A stretch of 64,000 nt of DNA, from contig CM051000.1 in NCBI GenBank assembly GCA_027704905.1, forward strand, positions 10,427,842 to 10,491,841. The letters run 5' to 3'. Every line of letters begins with the position of its first letter. Position 1 is the stretch's first letter. The DNA comes from Muraenolepis orangiensis. Lineage: Eukaryota > Chordata > Actinopteri > Gadiformes > Muraenolepididae. This document shows positions 25,928-37,100 of the stretch, in pieces. The notes below the pieces were generated by a model. That model had not been told where the DNA came from. It worked only from the letters and a program-made list of their open reading frames with translations, and did not search any database. Position numbers and translations under genes: made by a program.

Positions 25928-26440
25928 TTATCTAACCGACAGGTCCGCACGCACTCTCCAGCCAAAACTCTCTCGTCTTATTAATTTAAGCATTCCCCCC
26001 CCCCCCCAAATGCATAACCAGCCGCTCAATGCGCAGTGCAGATTCGGTAATGAATAAAAAAGCTTCAATTTCACAGCACAATCTATGTGAATTTTTGATT
26101 TACCGTGCCTCTCAATTGCCCGTGACAGGTTGGCAAGGTCGATGAATCCTGAAGTTGCCCAAGGATTGTTCAGGGAGCACGAATCCTTGTCAAAAAGAAG
26201 ACATGGCCAGCAAAATAGACGCTGAAGTTCAGCGCTTCCAGTTAGCCACTCCGTGCGGACATAATTGTCCTCATTGAACGTCCGATTCGCTCCCTTTTTC
26301 CTCTGTGCACACAGCTCGAGTGTGGGCATGGGCCTGTCATCAGATTTAATTTTTAGTTGCTGCTGTAGCGGAAGTTTAGTAAAGTTGTTTTTTATTAAGT
26401 ACGCCAAATCTCCACCCTCCATAATGCTTAATACTATCAA
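25928..26440 (-). pseudogene. hAT transposase N-terminal fragment (TTF/ZMYM1-like zinc finger)
   Basis: The frame reads MEGGDLAYLIKNNF from its second Met. Residues of about 85-130 then hold WLTGSAELQRLFCWPCLLF, followed by SGFIDLANLSRAIERHGKS and a closing HxxxxC. The Cys pair, the later His and the F-x-x-L pattern are those of the TTF-type finger in ZMYM1-like hAT transposases, a DNA-binding region. The frame is open for 170 codons but lacks the whole catalytic and dimerisation part, which family members extend several hundred residues further. It ends near 25930, close to the element's left end, so a large internal deletion is inferred. Confidence 0.85.
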
Positions 26441-26788
26441 ACGGCGAGGATGACAGTTACAGTACTACGTACTGATGTTGATGTGATTTGATTGGATTTG
26501 TGAGTCAAGGGATTCCCTTCAAATCGATCCAATGGGATCAAGGGATCCCATTCCCTTGAGGGGGGATGCCAGCCGTCTCTGGCCTCCCTTGGCATGGGCC
26601 CTGACCAATCACAGGTTGGCAGGGGGACATGACGTGGGCCTCATCTGATTGGTCAATCCGGGACAATCCCTCCATTTATTTTTTCACCAAGGGAAGCTCA
26701 TTCGGCTGGCCTCCTCAATTTCACCATAATATCTAGGGGGCGCTGTTGTTTCACTCTTTGTAAAATACTCAATGAGAATGGGGGAGAG

Positions 26789-26863
26789 ACGGTCCGGCAG
26801 CAACACACAGGCTGTGTTGCTGCCGGACCGTAAAAAAAATTCGGTAATTACCGAATTTTTTTT
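26789..26863. repeat. Tandem perfect palindromes (two hairpins)
   Basis: Arms 26789-26807 and 26813-26831 are a perfect 19-bp inverted repeat with a 5-nt loop. Immediately after, 26832-26863 is a perfect 32-nt palindrome (A8, TTCGGTAATTACCGAA, T8). Both lie inside the hAT element, near its 5' side relative to the transposase frame. Confidence 0.95.
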
Positions 26864-26965
26864 ATTTTAATTTAAAAAATGTATTAAAATTATAACTACA
26901 ATCCGAAAAAACAGGGGAAGCCTGGCTTCCCTTGGCCTCCGGGAGAAAACGCCACTGCTGACATG

Positions 26966-28204
26966 AGGAGTGTAGTGTAGCACACCTGGGGGGTGGGGGG
27001 GAGGGAAGCTTAAAAAACAATGGCTGAAAGTATGTAAATATTCTGTTGTATGTAAAACTATGCAAATGAGGGCTGTGGCTTCAACTCATTCAAGCCAACG
27101 TCGTATGAGACAACATTAAAGTTTGTAGGTATGTATTGAAACTTTGGGGTCCATCTTCAATTTGGGGAAAATAAATATTTCTGCTTCATACAAATCATAC
27201 AAATTCCCATATATGTCACCGGGTACTTGGGTTGAGCTGACATTTGATGGATGTCATTCCTTTCAGGGTTAGGGTTAGGGTTCATCCGTATTATGACTGA
27301 AACAAATGTTTTCATCCAGGTGTCTCCAGAGCTGCAGCTACATTAGTTTGGGCCTCTAATATCTGTTGTATGAACTTTACATAACATTTACATAACAGTC
27401 AATTAGCAGACACTTTTGTCCAAAGCTACTTACAATAGTGCGTTCAACAAATGTAGGTAAGAGAACAACTCGTCACCAGAAGTATGTTTACATATACATA
27501 TGTTTGTCAAACTGTGACAAGGAGCCCCCTCTAGGCTGAGCTACAACATAACAGAACATAACCCTACAGGCCTAGCAGCCCTCCGGGACATTATAACGGT
27601 TATGTGAGCACAGCCGGTAGGATCCTGAACACACGCCGAGATCTGTGCATTACAACATCCCACCAGAAGAACAGCTGTCTATGGTGGTCAAAAATGGTGG
27701 ATTCCTATCTTTACAGTCAATGTCACGTCAAAGGGAATTTTTTTTGTGCAAAACTGTGTATGACGGGTTTATTCACATTGAATACGGCTGCCTGATGTAG
27801 CGTTTGATCGCGTAAATTAGCCGTCACTGAGTGCATCGCAACGTGACCCACGATACATAGCGTCTTAAAAATGCTGGATTCACTAAGTTTATCTACCTGT
27901 GACTTCAAGGGTACATCCTAACCAATGGAAGGCATGTCAATACTTAGGATAACAGGGGCAAATGAACATGAAAAACAACAACACCAACAACATAGAGGCT
28001 TTAAGACAGCTGGACGTCTATTGTTCCCCAATGCCCCTCTATTGTTAGGCTACTGTCTGGTTTCTGAAGAACTCGAAGAACTGAAGAATTTGACATTTTT
28101 TAATGTTTAATTTGACTAAAACTAGAATGCTGGGGTCTTTAGTAGAGGCCACAGCTTCTAGTTAATCATGCAACAAGGCGTTCCTGTCTCAGCAGACACT
28201 TTGT
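26966..28204. other. Intergenic stretch with small repeats
   Basis: It holds three TTAGGG-like units at 27265-27282 and the SINE/LINE-tail-like fragment at 27378-27480. No gene recognised. Confidence 0.4.
27378..27480 (+). repeat. Fish SINE/LINE tail-like fragment
   Basis: It has 'ttagcagacacttttgtcc', then 'aaagctacttacaatagtgc', closely matching 8481-8535. It is an older-looking copy with more changes and a degenerate ACATT tail. Confidence 0.6.
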
Positions 28205-30204
28205 GGCTGTAGTGCACTGCAAGATACAAGATACAAGATGTTTTATTGGCCATTTGCAAGTACAATGGAATGCTTACTCCCCATTCCCTCCCGAAGTATG
28301 ATTTTTTTAAACAATACTATATACAATAAAAATGGACAAAAAAATAACAATATAGTGTGTACAATATAATGTTTTGAATTGTGGAAAAATATTTAAAAGC
28401 ATTTAAAGTGACAGTAGTGCAGCAGCATCATGAATACTGTGCAGAACAGAATGAGTCCAGAAACTCCAGCAAAGTATGATAGTGTAATGTGAATGACAAT
28501 GTTATGATAGTGGCAGCACTTCAAGCAGTTCAGTAGGTGCACTGCCTGTGGATAAAAACTATTCTTAAACCTGGTAGTCCTTGTACGGATGCTGCGCAAC
28601 CGGCGACTGGACGGTAGGGGGGAGAAGAGTGACTAAGGGTGGTTGCAGTCCTTTATGATGGACATGGCCTTCTTTCAACATCTGGTCCTACAGATCTCCT
28701 CAATGCATGGAAGTGCATACCTGAAGATCTTCTCTGCTGTTCTCACGATCCTCTGGATTGCTTTGTTGTCCTGTGCAGTGGTGTTGCCTTACCAGACAGT
28801 GATGTCACTCGTCAGGACGCTCTCTACAGAGCCTCGGTAGAAGTTTACTAGCCACCGTTGGCCTACTCCGCTTCTCAAGAGGCACCGCAGGGCATAGAGT
28901 GTGCCTGGTGTGCCTTCTTCAGCATGTCTTCCATGTTGTGGGCTCATACCAGGTGGTCGGAAATCTCTAGCCAAAGGAAACGGAAGCAGCTGACGACTTC
29001 CACCGGTGTCCTGTCCAGGCTGATGGTGGAGTGGGTGCCCCAGTGGCTCCTGAAGTCCACGATGCTCTGGTGTGTATTAGATGTTGTTCCCAATCTTCAC
29101 CTCTTGAGGCCTGCCTGTCAGGAAGTCCATAATCCAGTAACAGATGGGGGCCAGACCTAGGTCCCTCAATTTCAGGACCTGCTTGGAGGAAACAAGTTTC
29201 CTTCCTGTCTAGGTGCTCCAGGGCCATGTGTAATGCCAGGGAAATGGCATCGGCTACAGACCTGTTTGGTCTGTATGCAAACTTGAATGGGTCTAGGGAC
29301 TCAGGGATGGAAAAGTTAATATGCAACATTACAAGTTTATCCAGGCACTTCATGGCTATGGGTGTTAAAGCCACTGGACGATAATCATTGAGACTTATTA
29401 CCTTGGTCATTTTGGGTAACGGCACAATGGTTGTCTCTTTAAAGCATGCTGGGACGACAGACTGTTACAGTGATGCATTGTAGATGTCCGTGAACACAGG
29501 AGTCAGCTGGTCAGCGCATGTCTTGAAGATGCGGGATGGAACTCCATCTGGGCTGGCTGCCTTCCCTACCTTTACCCTCCTGAAGGTTCTGTGGACCTCG
29601 GACAGTTGTAGACGTAGTCCTATGGGTGAATGTTCAATTTGTTGGTCGGCTCAGAGGTCTCCTTTTCAAAGCGAACGTGAAACATGTTCAGCTGGTCTGT
29701 TAGGTTAGGGTCGTTGTTGGTGACTGCCCCAGAGCTCCCCTTGTAGTTGGAGAGGACCCTCAGACCTTGCCACATACATCTGGTGTCAGAGCCCTGAACT
29801 GTAATTCCAATTTGTTTTTGTAATCCATTTGACCCTTCTTGATGGCTTTTCTGAGTTCATACTTGGCATTCTTGTAGTGATCGGAGTCGCCTGTTGTGAA
29901 AGTGCTACTCGGTTCCTTTAGTTTGTTACGTAGGCAGCATTCATCCATGGTTTGCTTTTCGGGAATGAACAAACAGACCTGGTTGGGATGCATTCCTCCA
30001 CTAGCCTGTTAATGTATGCTGTGACATGATCTGCATACACATCCAACGCACATTATTTTCAGCTGTGGGCCTGGACTTCAACTTCTGCTTGTAAACAGGA
30101 AGAAGAAGCACAGAGGCGTGGTCTGATTTGCGGAAAGCCGGCCGTGCAACAGCGCTATATGCATGCTTAATGGTGGTGTAACAGTGATCAATCTTGTTGT
30201 GTCT
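28205..30204 (-). mobile_element. L2/CR1-like non-LTR retrotransposon, 5'-truncated and decayed
   Basis: The tail on the minus strand is (TATCTTG)n at 28205-28240, followed inward by a 3' UTR and C-terminal text. RT text lies at 28967-29425 (SLNDYRPVALTPIAMKCLDKLV, then FAYRPNRSVADAISLALHMALEHLD). The endonuclease-RT linker is at 29760-29993 and the SDH end of the endonuclease near 30100-30200. Several frameshifts and stops separate these pieces. The element stops abruptly at about 30204, abutting a Gypsy LTR. It belongs to a family different from the 34178-37419 LINE. A 3'-end fragment of the same family lies at 54200-54450. Confidence 0.88.
28967..29425 (-). pseudogene. Reverse transcriptase fragment of the 28205-30204 LINE
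   Basis: The frame opens at PLPKMTKVISLNDYRPVALT, the RT fingers region common to L2/CR1/Jockey LINEs. It runs through LDPFKFAYRPNRSVADAISL and loses frame near the place where the FVDFSSAF-like catalytic block should follow. Only about 85 of the 152 residues are genuine RT sequence. The rest is frameshifted. No function is expected. Confidence 0.85.
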
Positions 30205-30875
30205 TGTCGGACATGAGATGTGTATTATTGAATTTCCTCAGAGGATTTATTCGGATTGAAATATCCCAAAACATTAGTTGTGTGTCGTTGGTGAATGAAC
30301 GTCGTTCAGTGAACGAGAACAACTCGTTCATTCCCATATTCCATCTTGTTTGTTCGTTCTCTTCGTTGGCTTTTTTTAATTATTGGTTTCGCAGAAGACT
30401 TCTTAAAGTGCCTGGCGGGCAGGATCGCTCCGCGGCGGAGTGCTTCATTCGACTGTGAGTGGACTCGGGAGGGCTGTAGCCCAAAGAGTGAAATTAGGCT
30501 TTCTTATTGGTCGAGCTAGGCATCTGAGTCCTCGAGGAGGCGGGATAACTGTTCTGAATCCACCACTCTCCTTCGCCATCCCTTTAGGTGGGAACGAGTC
30601 TCCAATGAACGAGTCTCCAATGAACGAGTCTCTTGTCGAGTCGTTCATTGAACGAGTCTCTTGTGGACTCATTCGTTCTCCCAGTTTCTTAAGCAGCGTT
30701 CGTTGAACGAACTGTATCTTATCTCAGCAGTTTTTATTTATCATTTATTAATAATAAATATATTGTTATATTATATATATTAGATTTGATTCAAATGTGT
30801 TGTCATTGCACAGCACAAGTAAAGTACAGCGAAAATAAGCTGGCATCTAACCAGAGTGCAAATGTTACTGTAAAG

Positions 30876-31880
30876 TAGGGGTTTCACAACTACCAATATT
30901 TACTAGTCGACACGTTTTTCAAAATAGCAGTCGACTAGTCGACTAGTCGTTACGTCATAATAAAGACACACAAAGAGAGGTGTAAAACTGTATTTTATAT
31001 TGGAACTCATACAGTTACATTACACACTGCATTTGAATTTGTGTTACATGGCTGAGTAAATAACAAACAGTAACTGGACTCACCAAAATCTACAGCAAAA
31101 ACTCTGTTTACATAAATGCCACGTAAATCCAGTGCGCAACAGCGCATTGCGCAACACTTTACTTGCTGTCCTCCACGATAACGTCCACCTTTCCAGATTT
31201 TTGGTTTGCGTTGAGGAACACCAACGCATCGACATGTGAGGGAAGGAGGCTTGACCGCTGTCGGGTGACAGTGTTGCCAGTAGTTAATGAGACACTTTTA
31301 TCTTTCATCTCATTGGCAATCCTCGCTTTCACAGTGTTGTACTGAAGCATGATGTTGCTCCAAAGTGTAGCATGTGACGGGATCTTATAGCCTGGCTCGA
31401 AAAAATCCATAATGTCCCTGAAGCCTTCTCCGGAAAGGGCAGAAAGTGGTCGAACATCCTTGACGACAAAGTTGATAAGCAAGTCTGTTATCCACTGTCT
31501 TCTTTTGTCCGTAACGGGGCGGTTGGAAAAATCCATAATGCTCGTCTGCCTCTGTCCAGTGCTGACGCCGGTCCGTTGCTCACTGGTGCTAGCATTACTG
31601 CTAGTGCTAGCTGTCGGCAGCGGGTGTTTCATCTTCAGATGGTTGCGCATAGCAAATGTATTTTTATTGTACTTCAGTACAGCTGTACACAACTGACACT
31701 TCACTGTGGATCTTCGTTGAAGTACTGCCATACATATGAATGTCGGACGTGTTTTGGAGCATTTTGCAGCACCTCGTTTCCCTCCATTTTGTTCACGACT
31801 AGTTGACTAGGGCCTATAGCGCCAACTAGTGGTAAAGGTAGTCGACTAGTCGACTAGTCGATTAGTTGGTGAAACCCCTA
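30876..31880 (-). mobile_element. hAT transposon nested inside the hAT at 30275-32857
   Basis: The terminal repeats are TAGGGGTTTCACAACTA and, at the right, the complement of TAGGGGTTTCACCAACTA: a perfect 12 bp, then one insertion. An 8-bp duplication, CTGTAAAG, is perfect at 30868-30875 and 31881-31888. Subterminal blocks on both sides are tandem GTCGACTAGTCGACTAGTCG palindromes. The 1005-bp element encodes one 190-codon minus-strand frame with an N-terminal BED finger and a C-terminal hAT end joined together. It is an internal-deletion derivative. Confidence 0.93.
31159..31731 (-). CDS. Core-deleted hAT transposase (BED finger fused to C-terminus)
   Basis: The 190-residue frame starts at 31731. 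Residues 10-40 hold VKCQLC, then HLKMKHP, a C-x2-C/H-x4-H BED-type zinc finger that would bind element DNA. Residues 70-150 hold the conserved N-terminal helix region of ZBED-like transposases (RRQWITDLLINFVVKDVRPL, then GYKIPSHATLWSNIM). The last about 40 residues (GNTVTRQRSSLLPSHVDALV, then FLNAN) are the extreme C-terminus of the family. The RNase H-like catalytic core that should lie between is absent, yet the frame is open. If made, the protein could bind DNA but not cut it. Expression is unproven. Confidence 0.8.
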   Translation of the reverse strand: MAVLQRRSTVKCQLCTAVLKYNKNTFAMRNHLKMKHPLPTASTSSNASTSEQRTGVSTGQRQTSIMDFSNRPVTDKRRQWITDLLINFVVKDVRPLSALSGEGFRDIMDFFEPGYKIPSHATLWSNIMLQYNTVKARIANEMKDKSVSLTTGNTVTRQRSSLLPSHVDALVFLNANQKSGKVDVIVEDSK

Positions 31881-33258
31881 CTGTAAAGTGCATTACTGTA
31901 AAGTAATATATAATGTACAGTGGTTAAATAAGATGTAAAGACAGGTATAGAAACGGTATAAAATAACTTATAGATTATGTATAAGATGTGAAGAATTCTA
32001 GGTATATACAGTATATACTGGTAAGTATACAAGTATATATATATATATAACAGGTAGGGAGCAGGGGTATGCAATTATAGCAACAGGATAAATATATATA
32101 AATGGATATACAGTAGTGAGAAGGGGTATGCAGTTATATTCTAACAGGATTATAGTTGTTGTTTTGTTATTAAATTTGTTGTTCTTTTAAAAAATAAATA
32201 AGACTGACTTGAATTTCAGTGGTGATTGGTGAAGTGCTGTGGTGAAGTGTTTATTTATTTTTTAAATATTAATATTTTTTTAAGTGTTGTGCTTTGCTAC
32301 ATTTTTTGAAGAAACAAATCAACAAAATAACGAACGTTATTTAGAAAGAGATGGAGAGCTGTTATAAAGTCTGAACATGGAGTGGGAACGAGAATGTGGA
32401 CGAGAAGCCAGAGCCGAGGGACGGAGTCTGTGAATCAGTGAACTGAACTAGTTATTTACTGGTTCAGTTCACTGACTCACTTACAACTCCTTCACTGACG
32501 GATGGGCTGTTTGTGGTTTTAAACAAACAAGCCTAAATAGAACTTGCTACAATGTTGATTACGTAAGCTATTTAATAACAAATATTATTTTGCATGATGG
32601 ATTGGTGGTATTGAGTTTAGGAAGGAGCTTAAGAAACGTGTGACAAACAGGTGACAAACAGGAAGTGACACTGAACTAGTTTGCGAACGCATGATATATT
32701 GGTGATAGAGCTTAGAAACTACAACCAGAACTGATGAACCGGAAGTGGCAAACCAGACACTGAACTAGTTTGCGAACAACCTTAAAGAACTAGTTATTTT
32801 AAGTGAACTGAACAAAGTGAACTGTGGCCCAGAAAGGAATAATTTTTCCCACCTCTACAAAACATTATCATAGCTCTCTTCACTCCAATTTTCTTGTTTC
32901 TTAGTCTAACCTTATTTGTTTTGCAACATCAACCAAATGAACCACCACAAACATTACAACCCTCTTTTCCTTACTAAAAATTGTTAACAATAACATTCAA
33001 CTCAAATCTTTCTTTTGCATTATATTCTTCAGTAATTTCACAGTATTCAAAGTTTGTAAGGTTTGACGGGGGTCAACCATTCATTCAACCAACGGTAGAT
33101 TCTTGAAGTGGGATGAAATTCTGGTTATGACATGGTCGTTGTGTTTGGCTGTCACCATGGAACCTTTATACTGCAATGACTTTGTATGGACGGGGATTGA
33201 AGGCAGGGCATAGCTTTCCTTCCTTCTTTTGACGACACAGGACAATGTCGCCTACCTG

Positions 33259-34162
33259 TCACCTCCTGTCAGCATTGTACTTCATTTTGACCTTTGCCAC
33301 AGCATCTGCTTTTGGTAGTTTCACATCAGTCTGAGACTGGAAGGGAAAAGGATATTCCGGCAGCTTGATTCTGAGGGGTCTACTGAACAGCACATCAGCA
33401 GGAGCCATTCCAGTTGAGCAGTGAGGTGTGGCACAGTAGTTGCGGAGGAACGCATATAATGTCTGTTCCCATTGACGACCTTCAACATGGGCAGCATGTA
33501 TAGTCCTTTCAAGGGTACACATGAAGCGTTCAGCTTCTGCATTGGCTTGAGGCCACAGTGGAGTTATTTTCCTATGCCTGAAACCCAAGTATGTAGCAAA
33601 GTCTGCATATTCCGAGCTTTGGAAAGGTGGGCCATTATCTGTTTTGACCTCAAGTGGAATTCCCATTGTAGAGAATGTTTTGTCAAGTTCTGGCTGATGT
33701 GGACTGTAGGATTTCCACCTCTGGATAGCTGGAGTATTTATCAATGACCACCAAAAGGTAATCCCCAGAGGGGAATGGACCACAGAAATCCACACCCACT
33801 TTTTCCCATGGTGATGATGCCAGCTCAGACATACAGAGAGGTTCTTGTGTGTTGTTGGGCACAACTGCGTTCAGGACAGCATTTGCAGTTACATAGTGCA
33901 CATTTTCTTCTGTTTGTTGTAAGGTTGTGGGTTGCACTGGTTGCAATGGAGATGCACTGGCAAGTGCATTGGCAACTTTGGTTAGACCCAATGGCCAAGC
34001 AGTGTTATAGCCGACTAAACTGCCATTATTTCCTTTTAGCACATGGAATGTTGCATTCGTGAATCGTGACTTGGATTCCACCAGTGAGGTGAATGGTGGT
34101 GTACCATAAGGAACGATGGGAACCGTGCATTTAGTGAGTGAGTGCTTATATTCCAATTCCAA
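33259..34162 (-). pseudogene. Gypsy integrase remnant with frameshift
   Basis: Two overlapping minus-strand frames share one integrase. The upstream one (33683-34162) carries protease-to-RT linker text, TANAVLNAVV, and WEKVGVDFCGPFPSGDYLL, the first catalytic Asp. The downstream one (33259-33864) carries VKTDNGPPFQSSEYADFA, the second Asp, and PQANAEAERFMCTLE, the catalytic Glu, then TGMAPADVLF. A frameshift lies between them near 33700-33720. The linker passes straight from post-protease text to the integrase core, so RT, RNase H and the HHCC finger are deleted. The catalytic DDE residues are kept. Confidence 0.88.
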
Positions 34163-34177
34163 GTTGTTTCATTCACA

Positions 34178-37100
34178 TTTCAAGTCAAGTCAAGTCAAGT
34201 TTATTGTCACTTCACAGTTTACAGTTTAGTATAAAGCAGTGATGTGAAATTCTTGTGTGCAATACCCGACGACAGACAGCAGTTATAGAATAAGATAAAA
34301 TAAAAATAGATAAAAATAGATAAAAATAGAATAAAAAATAGAATAAAAAATAGAATAAGGAATATAAAATAAAAATAAAAAATGCAATTTATAAAATGCA
34401 AAAATCAGCACAGAAAAGAGCAATATATATATATAAATCAATGTAATAAAATATACATTGTTATATGTTATACGCCCTTGTTCAGCAGCCTGATGGCCTG
34501 ACTGTGGAAGCTATCTCTAAGCCTATTTGTACGACACTTGATACTGCGGTATCGCCTGCCTGACGGTAATAGTGAGTAAAGTTCGTGGCTGGGGTGGGCA
34601 ATGTCTTTTATAATTCTTTTGGCCTTGGCCACGCACCGCTGGTTGTAAATGTCCAGGAGGGAGGGGAGCTCACCTCCAACGATATACTGGGCCGTCCGCA
34701 CCACCCTTTGAAGCGCTCTGCGCTCGAGTGCCGTGCAGTTCCCGTACCAGGCGGTGATACACCCTGTCAGAACACTCTCGATGGTGCCGTTGTAGAATGT
34801 TCTCAGGATGCGGGGGCCCATGCTGAATTTCTTCAGACGCCTGAGAAAATACAGGCGTTGTTGGGCCTTTTTCACCACGTGTGTGGTGTGCGTGGACCAT
34901 GTGAGGTCCTCGGAGATGTGCACGCCGAGGAACTTGAAGCTGCTGACCCTCTCTACTGCAACGCCGTCGATGGAGATAGGGCTGTGCTCTCCCCTCTGCC
35001 TCCTGAAGTCCACGATCAGCTCCTTGGTCTTCTTGACGTTGAGGGCGAGGCTGTTCTCCTGGCACCACTGCTCCAGCGATCCGACCTCCTCCCTGTAGGC
35101 TGTCTCGTCGTCGCCGGCGATCAGGCCCATCACTGTCGTGTCGTCAGCAAACTTGACGATGACGTTGGAGCTGTGCATAGCCATGCAGTCGTGGGTGTAG
35201 AGGGAGTAGAGGAGAGGGCTCAGCACGCATCCCTGGGGGGCTCCCGTGTTGAGGGTCAGTGGCTCTGATGTGGTGCTGCCCATCCTCACCACCTGGCGGC
35301 GGTCCGACAGGAGGTTCAGTATCCAGCTGCACATGGATGGGGGTACGCCTAGACCTCTCAGCTTGGTGTCGAGCTTGGCAGGAACTATTGTGTTGAATGC
35401 TGAGCTGTAGTCCACAAACAGCATTCGCACATAACAGTTCTTCCCCTCCAAGTGGGAAAGGGCAGTGTGGAGGGCCATGGCAATTGCGTCGTCCGTGGAT
35501 CTATTTTGACGATATGCAAATTGCCATGGGTCCAGCGTGGTAGGTAACACGGAGCAAATAAAGTCCTTGACCAACCTCTCGAAGCATTTGCTAACGATCG
35601 AGGTGAGGGCCACAGGTCTGTAGTCATTCAGGCATGTTACCTTGGTTTGTTTAGGGACAGGCACGATGGTGGATATCTTGAAGACCGCGGGGACAACAGC
35701 CTGGGACAGGGAGAGGTTGAAGATGTCTGCAAAGACTCCTGCCAACTGGTCTGCGCATGCTCTGAGGACGCGGCCCGGGATGTCGTCGGGGCCTGCCGCC
35801 TTACGGATGTTCAGCCGCTTAAAGGTGCGGCGCACATCCGCCTCCGAGATGCGCAGCTGGCTGGTCTCCCCAGTCGGTGCTGGCTTCGGCGGGCTGCCGT
35901 TTACGTCGAACCGAGCAAAAAATGTATTTAGCTCTCCTGGGAGGGAGGTAGAGGAGTTCTCTACACAACTGGTTCTCCCTCTGAAGTTCGTTATATTCTG
36001 CAGCCCCTGCCACATACCCCTCGCATCGTGTTTCTTGAATTTATCTTCCACTCTGTCCTTATACTCCCGCTTGGCAGTGACGATGGTCTTACGGAGGTCG
36101 TAACGGGCTCTCGTATATTCCTCCGTATTCCCGGAACCAAAGGCGGCGTTACGCGCATGTAGGGCAGCGCGAACATCGCCGTTAATCCACGGTTTCTGGT
36201 TGGGATATATCCGAACCGACTTGGTCGGAACAACGTCATCTATGCACTTCTTGATGAACCCGGTGACCGACGACGCGTACTCGTTGATGTTATTGTCCGA
36301 GGCAACGCGGAACATGTGCCAGTCAGCGTGATCAAAACAATCCTGCAGCGTAGAATCTGATTGGTCCGACCAGCATTGGACCTCCCTCACAGCGATCGGT
36401 TGCTGCTTCAGTCTCTGCCTATAGGCGGGGAGTAGCTGGATAGAGCGGTGATCTGATTTGCCGAACGGTGGGCGGAGGAGGGCCTTGTAGCCATCACGGA
36501 AGGGAGTGTAGCAGTGGTCGAGGATCCGCTCGCCCCGTGTGTTGCTCTTTATGTGTTGGTAGAACTTCGGGAGAACCTTCTTCAGGTTCGCCTTGTTGAA
36601 GTCCCCCGCTACGATGAGAGCAGCCTCGGGGTGGGCCGACTCCTGTTTGCTGATAGCCCCGTACAGTTCCTTCAGCGCTGTGTCCGTGTTGGCTTGTGGG
36701 GGAATGTAAACAGCGGTCACGGTTACCGCTGTAAACTCCCGAGGTAGCCAGTATGGACGGCACATAAGCATCAGGTACTCCAGGTCCGGGGAACAGAAAG
36801 ACTTGAGGGGATGTACATGACTTTGGTTGCACCAAGATCTGTTTATCATGAGACATACCCCCCCTCCGCGATCTTTACCGGAGAGAGCCTTTGTTCTGTC
36901 CGCCCGGTGTACGGAAAATCCCGTCGGCTCGATAGCTGCGTCGGTTACCCCCTCCGACATCCATGTCTCCGTAAGGCAGATAATGCAATTGTCCCTAGTT
37001 TCCCGGTGGAATTGAATACGAGCCTGTAGTTCGCTTAACTTATTGTCCAGAGACTGTACATTAGCCAGTAGAATGGTGGGTAGTGGGGGGCGATCGGATC

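Larger units (their letters stand above)
25793..26957 (-). mobile_element. hAT-type transposon with truncated transposase
   Basis: The terminal repeats are CAGTAGCGTGGCG at the left and, at the right, a sequence whose complement is CAGTGGCGTTTTC. A perfect 8-bp target duplication, CTGACATG, lies at 25785-25792 and 26958-26965. The terminal 'aggggaagcca' and 'ggcttccc' words match further inward. The minus-strand coding piece at 25928-26440 encodes only the N-terminal zinc finger region, so most of the transposase is deleted. Two adjacent perfect hairpins lie at 26789-26863. The CAGTGGCG-type ends and the finger relate it to the elements at 4747 and 57649. Confidence 0.92.
30275..32857. mobile_element. 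hAT-like non-autonomous element in the Gypsy LTR
   Basis: A perfect 8-bp duplication, CAAAACAT, flanks it at 30267-30274 and 32858-32865. The ends begin TAGTTGTGTG and TAGAGGTGGG, a weak but hAT-like TAG..GTG match. The other LTR (38995-39050) shows the same surrounding sequence without the insertion. It carries many GAACGA/TCGTTC and GAACTAGTT words near both ends. The middle looks like a LINE 3' UTR (about 30774-30875 and 31889-32155) in which a second hAT sits. No transposase of its own is visible. Confidence 0.8.
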
